From assembly GCA_003508835.1 (NCBI GenBank), contig PUFA01000162.1, positions 310,001 to 374,000 of the forward strand: 64,000 nt of DNA. Direction: 5' to 3'. A program made the translations under genes and the position numbers. How positions within the stretch are numbered: position 1 is the stretch's first letter; each line of letters begins with the position of its first letter. Origin of the DNA: Eonycteris spelaea. Taxonomy: Eukaryota; Chordata; Mammalia; Chiroptera; Pteropodidae. The notes below the pieces were generated by a model that saw nothing but the letters and a program-made list of their open reading frames with translations, made no database searches and was not told the DNA's origin. Below, piece by piece: positions 12,460-24,400 of this stretch.

Positions 12460-15400
12460 CTGAAAAAAAGAAAACAGTTTCTGAAATATGTTCTTCTAAA
12501 TTAATTGCCATGACTGAAACCCATATTTATTTCTCCTCTTATAGTTCTTAAGAACATAGGTAAGTCCTAGAGATCTAAAGTGCTGACAGAGAATCACAAA
12601 TACAGAAACGACCTTGAGTTCTAAAGCTAATTCTTCCTATGTCCCCTGTAATGTGACCTATGACCTCGGCAAGATATATAACATCTCTGTCTCTTCTTTC
12701 CTCATCCAGAAAAGGTTTGGTAAAGATCACCTCTAAAATCCCTTATGGATCTGATGTTTAATGACCTACAAATCTACAAGGCGGGCAGAGTTTATGATCA
12801 TCTCATCCCTGAATCACAAGTCAAAGAAGACAACTGAGGAGAATCGTGAATGTTGTTACAGTACTGAAATACACCAATAAAAACTGAGTCTGCAACTTAG
12901 ATTAACCTCTCGGTCAGTTTATACAGGACTTCGATAATACAACTAAATGTTTGTAAAGGAAAATGTCCCTAACCCTGAGAATATAGTGCCTCATTGCTAC
13001 CTGATTTATTTTTAACTAGAAATATTAGTTATACATTTAAACAAACTGCCTGATATACTCTTGATGGTGAGCAGGAAGAACTGTAAGCTCAAGGAATAGC
13101 AAGACCCCATAATATGATACTGAAATTAGCAACATTAATTTAGACTAAAATTGGCCTGTTACTACTAAGGAAGCCATCTCTATGAAATAAAATGATAAAA
13201 GCCTTACCTGAGAAATTCATTGAAACCATTTTCTGGGAGAAAAAAAAATATGTAGGAAGAAGAGAAAAATAAAAAATATATTTTAGAGTAGGTCCAAATG
13301 TAATTTTTAAATTCTTACTTAGTACTGAAGGAAGTATAATCAGTTGCTTGATGTATAAAATTAGCTAGACTAAGTGATTAAGGAGGTTTCTTTCATCATT
13401 CAAGTTTTTATTCTGAAGGTCCCAGCCTTGCCAGAAACTACAAAATATCAGTTTATTTTTTCACAGCCAAAGAACCTAGGAAATTCATGGAATGTGCTAA
13501 GATTATTTTTCATACAGACTCATGAAAACAAGCATAACAAACATAATCATTCTAAAACTCTCTTTAACTATTCTTATTCTAACATGAGAAAATAGTTTAA
13601 ATTGAAATTATTTTGTACCATATTGATTTAAAGAACCCTAATGCCCACTGAGCCTGGCCTCAAACGAGAAAATCATTGTTCATGAGGTAAACTGGTTTTT
13701 CTTCCCAGTGTATCTTTTGTTCTTTGAGATGCTTTGATCCCATGTTTGAAAAATGTATAGCGAGAGTTATGATAACCAGTGGATGGAGAAAGTTAAGCTG
13801 TGCTTCTGTAATGGGCTTTAAGAGCTATCTCTGTGCATGGGCTTGGATACTGCATCGTCCAGTAAAGGATGTTGCTGCAGTTTCTCTGCAGGACTAACAC
13901 CAGCAAGGAACATGGCGCTCAGCCACATCCTTTTCCAGTTGACACTGAGTACACACCCACTGAGGTCCTCTGTTAACTCTTATGTTGTGTGCAGCTTACT
14001 GATAAACTGGGCAAGATATCTTAATTTCTTTTTAGTGCCCTCTAATCCATGCACACACAAATACAATAAATGTTTATTTTTAAAAAGTAACAAATAAAAA
14101 GATGAATTACTACTTTCTCTATGTTTTTAAGAAAGCTGAGACATGTTTCAACACTTACAGGAATTGAAGCTGTAGATTCATGGCGACCAACATTATTCCT
14201 GCCTTGTCTTTTCCGCTCTAAATGATCAAAGAAATTTCTATCAGACTCAGCTCTTAACCTTGTAGGAAGCATGTGAGAACTACTCTCACATGAAGAAAGG
14301 TATGAGAAAGAAAGAGAAATTCACTGAACCTTAAAGTGACCAAACACCTCAAGAGACAGCATTGTCCTGATTTTGGACAATCCCACCCCACCTGGGCAAG
14401 TGTTCTACAGATATGCCATATCTTAATGGAAACATCCAATTACCACACACTGGTCTAGCCTGAAGTTGGCTTTTGACTTACATCATATGGCATCAGTATA
14501 CCCTCTCACCAGCTTTGAGCTGGATGATATGGTTTAGGGCATAGGAACATATAAGATATGAAAAGTTGGCATTGGCTTGCCATGGAGTAGCATTTAATGT
14601 CCAGAAATTCAAGTATGCACACTCAAAGACTATACGCCTTGAAATAAATATGAGATGGAAGAAAGAAATCTGTAAGTCTCCAAGTACATTTACAGTGTTT
14701 AAATATTAAATATATATTTTTAGCTGAACAACCTCCAAAGGCAAGTCAACCTCTTTATCTTTAGCTAAACTAGAGACATGTTTCAACAGAGAAGAAAAAT
14801 TGAATGCTTCAGAATTATTTAAAGTTGTATCGCCCTGTGTTTTATGAATGATTTAAAGGGTTTTTTGGGGGGGGGAGTACTTATGATTATACCCAATTTT
14901 GGCTTATCTACTGACTTTACTAGGTAATCTTTGCATAAATATATTGGATAGTATTTTAAATTACAGTGGAGAAATAATAAAAAATCATGGAGTTTGGACA
15001 AGGGTGAGGAAGCTCAAAGAGATACAAATTTATCAAGTGTCCCCTGCAATGCCTTTCCCGTGATGGCCCTTGATTCTTGTGTTCTCTTAATGCATGGGGC
15101 AATCTCGATGAGCAGTGAAGGATTACTTCTGATTCTTGCTGCCTGGCTGAAAACACCTTTATTAAAAGGAAGGATGGGAATACCCATTCAGTGCCCAAAA
15201 TGATTGCTCAAAAACAGTAACCGAGAGATAATATCATCTATTCTGATCAGCTCTCAGGGATGCATTTAGAGGCCAGATTAAAAATATAACAGAGCTACCT
15301 ACCTGGTAGAAGCTTATTTATATGTAGGAGGTAGAAAGGAATTCTTTGAACAAGTACTTTCTAAGTAATTTCAACCCGTGGTTTGAACAAAATAAGAACT

Positions 15401-18400
15401 TACTCCAAATTAGTAGTCCTGCAAATATTGAAATCGGGATGAGGATGAGCCACAGAAGGTCAAGTCTGGATCCTGTAGATGGGAACACTGGATATTTTAT
15501 ATAAAAATAAGCAGTCTTTAAGATTAAACAAGGTACTCTCAAAGAATCAAAAGAGGTTTTCCTTTATATTTTACTGTGGGAATAGGAGAAAAGAAAGTAT
15601 ATGCATTAAAAAAATAATAACCTTTACATTTGGTGTTGTTGGTTGGTGTGCAATTCTCACTGATTCCATGTTCACACCTAGAAAAAAATTTTGAGGACAT
15701 TGAGAAAGCCTGGTGGATGAATTCTCTGATCATTTTCAATGACACACCATAAATCTGGGGCCATTTTATTCATCTTTGCATCTATCTCTGACAAACATAT
15801 TTCCTCAAGTATTTCTAGATTCGCTTCTAAAGCTAGTACAAATTTACATTATAATTTAGACATCCAGATGAATAAGGAATGATTATGTTTTAAAATATCA
15901 GGAAGGTAATAAAATATTGACATATAAGAAAAAGGATTAAATAGACCCCAAATAAACTTAAAATTGGCAATAAGCTGTGCTCCTAAAATACTAGGAACAA
16001 TGATAAACTGCCAAAAGCAATTTCGGAGCAATCTCATAGGAAAATAAAATGGCCAACAATAGCCACTGCCTATGATGTTACTTAGGGAGCCTACTCAGCT
16101 GGCCCTTAGAGGTTTCCCTTTTTAGCATCAAGTCATGATGAGGACACTCAAGAGGTTCCTGTGGGTTTCCTTCAGATAGCCAAACACTAACAGTCGATTG
16201 TCTATATGGCAGCTTGGCTCTGCCTATTACCTAACTAGATGAGTTTGAGCAAGTCACTTAACCACCATGAGCCTGTTTCTTACCAAATAACAAAGAGGTA
16301 ATATTACCTGCATGAAGAAATTATTATGGTGAGTAAAATTAAATCGAGATTATTAAATATTTAGAACTACTTGTTGCAACTGACTTAAATTAGTCCCTCC
16401 CCACAATCCCTACTTATTCTGTCATCATGGAGGCTCTGACACTTGGGGCTAAAAAGCTAGGTTAAGTGTACGTACTTTAAATTTTTCCAGTAAATAAGAG
16501 ACATAAGGCACCATGCCCCTCCTTTTCAAGCCTACTAGGTAAACTCCTAAATGTTTCCTAAGATGAATTACAAGTTTAAAGAGAGGCACTTTAATATAAT
16601 CTTACTTATATTTATATGTATGCAAAACAATGTCTTACAAAACAGAAGCTATTTTTATAACACATATTACCCAATCTGATCTTCACAAAAATGAAGCCGA
16701 TAGGACAAGTGACTTATGTGCAACCTAATGAGTAAGGAAACTAAAGCTCAGAGAGGTTAAGTGATCTGCTCAAACTCATCTAATTTATCAGCAGAAAAGT
16801 GAGCTGCACAGTCAGGTTTTCTAATTTTGGGTCAAAAGCAAGCTCTTTAGCAGAAAAGTCAAGACTTCATGATCTGGCCCCGTCCCTTTTCAGTCTTTTC
16901 TACACTCCAGCCAGGTATCTTGTTCCCCAGAGCTTCTTCCGTCTTTTTACAGCTGCTATTTCCTTTAGATCCATGTACACCCTCCTTAAAGACAAGCCAT
17001 GTGTTGTATCTTCACTGTATCTCCCCAGGCAGGATTGAAAGATACTATATAACTCATAACACCCTGGGCACAAGTCTCTTCTGATGCTTGCCACATGGTC
17101 TTGCCATGCCTTTTTTGACTCTCTCTGCTCTAGCCTGAGAGTGTGATGCCAGGAATGGGCCTTGCTCATAGCTTAAGCAGTCAGCAGTGTTGAGGACACA
17201 GGAGGTGTTCAATACATGTTTGGAGACTGGATGTCTGGATGAGCAAATGGTTATCAAATTGTTTGGAAGCAAAGCAAGACGAGAACCCAAATTCTTGACT
17301 CTCAGTCAGTGTTGCTTCCCTCTAGAAAGGCATTATCTCTCAAGGTATATCTAGTGTTTGAATCAGAAAAAGACTAAAACTTACGTGTCGCAAGGATTAC
17401 AGTGTTCGCATGGAGGAATGTCACAAAAAAAGTTTGATTTACATCTGCACTGGGTATTCTGGTTCCGGGTACAGTTTTTTTCCACTTCTAGGCCTAGAAA
17501 ACCAATTAGTTATAGCAGCTAGTTATAAATGGCCTATGAAAATGATGGGCAGGAGCTGCATAAATTTTTGAGATCTGCTGCTTATCATCAGGTCACACCA
17601 TCATGACTTTAGTAACATAACTAGTGTCTAAATAACAGGCAACCCCAGGATGAAGTGGTTGAAATCATTAGCAGGGTTTTAAGGGGACAGACAATCCAGC
17701 AACCAAGACAACCTTACTTCTGCTTAAGTGGCTCCCCTGTGCCTCTAGTCTAAAGTCTGGCTACTAGCGTGGCTGTGGCTTGAGGACCAGTAGCATCAAT
17801 ATCACCTGGGAGCTTGTAGAAATGAAGATTGTCAGGCCCCGCCCCAGACCTAGTCAATCAGACCAATGTCAAAGCACTCACTTAGAGATTCTGATTTAAT
17901 TGCTCTAAGGTGAGACCTAAATGCTGGCATCTTTCATAGCACCCTTTGTGATTCTAATGTACAGCCAGGGTTGAGAAACACTGCTTTACAGCCTGAAAAG
18001 GGACAAGAAAAGCTTATGTCCAGAGATTTCGTGATGTCAAATAAAGAGTACTTTTGTTTGAGAGTACTTTTGTTATAGTTTAACCTGAGCCCTCAGAATA
18101 GATTGGGATAACCATGAAAATTCAGGGCCCCAACTGGAATTGTCAGGACAAACCAGATCCCCAAAGGTAAAGCATCCCATCCACCTCTCGGGATCTTTTG
18201 TCCTTGGATACGAAGGTTTCTAAGCTCTTTCTAGACATAAACAAGAGCCATTACACCAGCATAAATTAAAGTAGAAATAATTTTTTGATTGGAGCAGATG
18301 AAACCCATTGACAGAGTTCATATCTAGTCAGTCTCCTATGCCTGAGAGAATTGCCTAGAGTTGACCCATAAATGTCTAGACCAGTCATTAGCTCAGTACC

Positions 18401-21400
18401 TGTTCCTGCCTCACCCCAGACAGCTCCATGTTGCTCCTTCCTGTGTGCCAACATAGCATCAAAGTAGTTCCCAATTTCAAATTGTATCATAAACAGTTCT
18501 ACATGGAGTACGACGATTGGTCTTTTTCGACTGCTTTTTAAGACACTTACCTTGTTCTCCATCACAAATTCTACATCTTCTGCATTTAGAAGAATAGTGT
18601 GCCCTGTCTGTGTACTCCTCCCCTTCTGGACAGGGAACACAGCCTGGTTTGCCCCTATCGGTTGTACAGCCCGTATCTTTCCATGTGCCTGCCAAGGAAA
18701 AAATGGAGCGAGTGCTTGAAAGCAGGAGGTCACACAACAACATGGAAAGTATGCAGGGATGGCAATAAAACACTGCTAAAACAGGGAGGATTAGGCTAAT
18801 GATCTGTGAAGACAATGGGAGAGAATGTTATTGCAAAAATCATGTCCAGGGACAGAAAGTCTCCCAAGATAAGAGTGACTGAAGGATTATACATACAGAA
18901 ATAGGCTAATTAACAACAGGAGTGTGTGAAGGCTAGAATGACCAAATGCACTGGAAAAAATTCCTTTACCAACTTCTTTTGGGAGAAGGGGAGAAGTTGG
19001 TAGGTGTAATATTTATGGTGTAGATAGCTACCACTGGCCACTGAGATGCCCTAAGGATTCACCTTGCTCTGCTTCTCATTTTATTTTCCAAAGTCCACAG
19101 ATCCTGATAAGAGATGGCACAGTATAAGGACAAGAACGTTTAAAGTTCTAAAGATCTCCGTCAAATCTTTAGTAGCCCCATGATCTTCAACAAAGTGTTT
19201 ATCTCTCTACACCTAAATTTCTTCATGCAGACGGTGGAGATAATAGTATTTCTCTTGCCTTGCTACCAGAACTGCGGTGCTACCAAGGACCTGTCTTGCA
19301 AGCGCTCACTGTTCCTTTTCTCTCCCCTTTCTTTTTATTCCTTTGCCATTAAGGGTCAGAGTATGTTTTAATGGGCAGGCACGAACATACTTATAACAAA
19401 TTTATATAAGGCTTGTTATCTTAATACACATATTTTAACTAATATTCACATTTGCTTTTGTTTACTTTAAAAACAAAGTGGGTCATTATATTGCTATTAT
19501 ACAATAATGCCTTCTTCTGAAAAATTCATTTATTTAACAAGTGTTTATTAAATGCCTATTGTGTGACAGGAACTTTCTAGGAACTGGAGGTACAGCAGAA
19601 ACTAAGACAAAGCCTCAATCTCCGAGGACTTCATGTCCTCCGGATAGACGCAGGCAATATACAAATAAACAAATAATGTCAACTAGCAATAAGTGCTATG
19701 AGGAAAGCTAGGTTAGGGTAAGGGGACAGAGAATGAAGAAGAAAGAGACAAAATATAAAGAGAAAGCTAAGAGAAAAGTATGATGAGTGATTGTAATTGC
19801 TAATGGTACAACTAATTAAGAAGAAAAGGCAAAGTTTAATCTGCCCCACTGGCATGTACAGAAAAAATAATATATGCTGTCTTTCCTAGGTACGTGACTT
19901 TCTTAATAACCTCATAGCCTTCTTTTTAATAAAACAAAATACTGATTATATAATCAAATTAATTTAAACATGTGATTCTTAAAAAAACAAGCCAAAGTAC
20001 AATTTTTATTTGCTTGCCAGTGATACGCTGGTTTCTAAATAAGTTGGCCTCTTTAAGGAACTGCCTTGTAGAATGTGCCTAGCACAATGCCCATGGCATG
20101 ACAGGGATACAGTAAATCACTGGTTCGTTCCTTCCTCCAATATATAGAACCTGAATTTGTCAAAATATAAAAATGAGTTGTTTTCACAAAAATAAGATTT
20201 TAAAATACGTTTTTTCCCCCCTGAGTTTAACAGTAAATATGCTCATTGTAAAAAATTTGGAAAAGGCAGGAAAGCATAAATAGTACCTACATGTCAAAAT
20301 GTTCATGTTATTCATTGTTATTATTTTGGTGCACTCCTATGCATACCAGTATATACATACATACATGAGAGTATATGTATATGTAACACGTACGTATTGC
20401 CACGTATATATATATAATATATATATGTATGTATGTATGTATGTATATATGTATATATGATGTATGTAATACAGAGTAGAATCCTTATTGGATATGATGA
20501 TATGGCAAGGACTTTAATCAGTTAATCAAAAATGTCAGTTCACTTAGGGAATCATTGAAAAAATACTGTAACCATTTTCACTTATACAGTATAGCTACGT
20601 AATTATTGTCAATCTTGTGATGTAGAACCAAGTTATTAAAATTTCAAATTCTTTCTCATTTTAGTCACATCCAAAATGCATCACTTGTTTTTCCTTCTTC
20701 CTTTCTCTCTCTCTCTTTCTTCCCTCCCTTCCTCTCTCCCTCTTTCCCTCTCTCCCTCTCTCCCTCTCCCTCTCTTCTTCCCTTCCTCCCTTCCTTCTTT
20801 TCTTTTTGATGGAAAGAAAACTTAGTCACTAATAATATATATGAAAAGCTATCAAAATGTTTATGATTTTTCCATGAATTTTGTCCTCGCCTAATTCATC
20901 AACTTAATTTAGCAACTCATCTTTATTGAAATTCTCCAAAGCATTCAAACTAATTTTCACAGAAATAAAATCAGTAGTATATATATCCATAGTATATGGA
21001 TATACAATATTTAATTAAATCATATATTTCTGTCACAATATCAATAAGCATAAACAGATTTGGAGCAATTTGAATACTGATAACCTAAAATTCAACAAGA
21101 GGAGACAAAATTGGAAAGTTTTCAACATATGTTGGGAGCCATCCAGGATATTTTAGAGATGGAATAGAGAGAATCAGTTAATTCGGCCAGCAAATCAGAT
21201 AGAAATTCCTTAAGAGGACATTGATGATTATATCAGAAATATATTAGAAAAGAAGACTGATTGAATATAATATTCCAGCCTTTGAGTACTCAAAAATTTA
21301 TTTAATTTTACATCATTGGCTATCATATAAAATGTCAAGTGTACAGTATTTTCCTTTATTTTAATTATTTTCTTAAGACATTTCCTATAAATCGATCACT

Positions 21401-24400
21401 TTATCAGTAGGTAAAACATTTTCAAGTTCTTGACCCACATAGCCAAATTTCTTTTCTTTTTCTTTTTTAAATTTATTCTTTTAATTGAAGAAATGATTTA
21501 AATTTTATTCCCCCCTCTACCTGAAATTTTTTTCTTAAAAAGAAATAGTGGTATATGAACTCACCAGGGCTAAGATCACTTCTTAAATGAATGTAAAACA
21601 AAGCAAAACAAAAAAAGAAACAAACAAAAAATCCTTGATGTTTTGATATGCAAAGCATATCATCTTTGTTTTAATTTACATTTTAGGTTTTATTAGTATG
21701 AGTAAAGATCTGAATTCACAGGACAAATTGATTGTGTTTAGCAAGTTATGAAAAGCCAGGAAGCCATTCTTCATTCCCACTTGGAGAAGCTAAGTGTAAA
21801 CGGGCTTAAGTACAAAAGGGTTGGATTATAAGGGAGATTTTCCATAACGGTTATTAAATCCTGGACAGGAGTCCAAGGGAGACTGACAGAATCTTTTTAT
21901 AAACAGGACCCCATGCCTGTTTAGCAGCTCTGAGTTCTGGAAGCCTGGGAGGCCACCCATGAAACCCGACTACAATCCCTTATGGTTCTAGTAATCTATC
22001 GCATAAACCCATGGGCTGTTTTCCTTTATCGTCCTGTCTTACTTGACAATGCAGCAGAAAGAGATTCGTACTGTATGAAGCAGTAGTTAACTTACTCCCT
22101 GTTGAAAAAAAAGCTTGCACAATCACATTTTGCTTAGCTTCTCATATGAAAGATTTCCGATTTGAAACTGGTTTGCATTTCAAAATACTGATTTAAAAAA
22201 CTGTTGGTTTTTATCTGTTGCTTTCCTAGCTCAGCTAGTTATTAAGCTGCAAAATGCAAATGTATTTTGCAGGCTTCAGTGCTTCTGATTGAGGAGAAGT
22301 ACTGAGACTTGCTTACAGAGTGCCACAATTATTATGAGGTTTAATCAGTTCTGATGTGATAAGCTTTAATATCCACAAATGAGTCTTCTTTTGCTACTAA
22401 GGAATGGAATGAAATAGATAATTCTTCTTATTTCGTACATATCATTTATAAATTATATTTATTTATACACACATCAAACAAGTGTGATAAAGATGAATTA
22501 AACTGGTCTTGAAAAAATAATTTCATAGTTGTTGGGTTTTTTTTCTCAGTAATGCGATTACTCAGGAGAACCAAATGCTGTAAAAACATTTACATTGTTA
22601 TAACTTTATTGTTACTATACACTATTCCTCACCCAGATTTTCACTCTAATTGCTGAGTGTTTTGCTTAACATACCAGGAGGACATAGCTGACAGCAGAAT
22701 TTACCCTCATGATGTAGGTCTTCTGGGCACTCAGCCTCCCTTTCAGTAATGTTATGACTTGATTTCAACACCTCAGAGTTGATACCGGTCACTTGGGTAT
22801 TATCACCTTTAGATAGTGGTCCGGCAATAAAGGTAACTACCTGCAAAAGAAAAGTATGAAGAGAATTATATTGACTTCTGAACTAAGCAACTTGGTAAGC
22901 AAGGATAAATTGCCAAATGGCTGTGTTAGCCATGGTGCAAAGGCAAAAATCAATGTGAGGTTCATCCTCCTGCCAACTCACCTCTAAAAGGGGAGACCAG
23001 TTGAATGACAGCCCGAATACCCTAGAGACAGCATTGTGATCAGAAGGAGTCAGGGCTCCAGGCTCAAAGGTGAGCACTGGCTCCCACTTACTATCCTAGC
23101 AGTGCAGATAATGTCACTCAAATTCTGAGTCTTCCTTTTTTATCTAAAAAGTAGAAATAATCTCTTCTTCACGAGTTTGTTGTGATAATTGAATGGAATA
23201 ATGCACCTAAAGGTCTTAGCACAATTCTTGGCTCATCATAAATAGCTGTCCAGTAAATGGTATTATTATTATCATAAAGTTCCAGTGAGGGGCAACATAG
23301 TAGAGTAGGAAAAAAAATGAAATTTCAAAACGGCAGCATGTTCTATTTCTTCTCTTTTTATACAGTGTCAAAGAATCAACAGTTTTGATGAATCCTTCCT
23401 GGTTATCCAATCATACAACAAATACAATAAGATTTTCTTCGCCTTTATTCAGAAAAAATGAATTTCATTCAAGAGATAATCAATCTTTAACTTATTTTTG
23501 GCTCCTTACTTCTGGAGATAAAAGTACTAAGTATGAGTGACATTGTATCAAATTTATTTTAGTCAGTTATAGACTAGAGTTCCTTAGAAAAATTAGCCCT
23601 CAAAAATGTTCGGAAGCATCTGGGTGTAATTTCCAGTTGATTCTTTTCTTGGGTTTCCTAGTATTTATTTTTTGTCTTCTAAACATAAACACAAATAATC
23701 TCTCATCTTACGTGGAATATTCAAATTCTATTGCCAAGCATCAAAAAATTTTAACATTAGTTCTGAGTATTTTTTTTTCTCAAGGTCATTTTTTATAGTT
23801 TTCATGGCGTATATTTTGTGTGTGAGTGCTTTATGGTGTAGTAATGATATGGACATATTCTGAGTCAAGAGAACTCAATATTCTACATGCTTACATCGCT
23901 GACACTTGAGTCCCCATCTCTCCCATTTTAGCCTTTCCCCCTTTGTCACCCAAGCCTGTAACCCCTTCAGGTTGGAGGATACCATTTGACCCCAAGGAAG
24001 GAGGGATGAAGATGTGGTTATACATTTTTCCTCCTGAGATGAATGTATTTAAAAATGCTTTACTCATCAACAAAACAAAAAAGAAACCAACCGAATGGGA
24101 GAAGACATTTGCAAATGATACCTCCTTTAAGGGGCTAATGTTCAAAAAATATATAAAGGACTCATATAACTTAATAACAACAACAAACAAATAATCCCAT
24201 TAAAAATGGGCAGAGGATCAGCACAGACATTCTTCCAAGGACGACATACAGATGGCCAACAGACAGATGAAAAGGTGCTTAACTTCACTAGCTGTAAGGA
24301 AAATGCAAATCGAAACCACAATGAGATACTACATCATACTTGTTAGAATGGCTGTTATCAACAAGACAGTAACAAGTGTAGGAGGAGATGTGGAGAAAAG

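Larger units (their letters stand above)
18689..22674 (-). other. FAS intron 2 (4.0 kb)
   Basis: AT-rich, with two low-complexity tracts (20340-20470 and 20690-20810) and an old repeat near 19510-19740 with the motif TTTATTAAATGCCTATTGTG. No other gene is seen. Confidence 0.85.

Noticed and set aside
12089..12463. Plus-strand 124-codon frame
   Set aside because: It is the antisense shadow of FAS exon 9.
18046..18076. Short tandem duplications such as AGAGTACTTTTGTT twice, and similar ones near 9660-9715, 40300-40330 and 63143-63181
   Set aside because: Ordinary small slippage duplications with no further structure.
18266..18733. Minus-strand 155-codon frame over FAS exon 3
   Set aside because: It reads exon 3 in a different frame and runs into both introns. 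The FAS frame with conserved cysteines is the real one.
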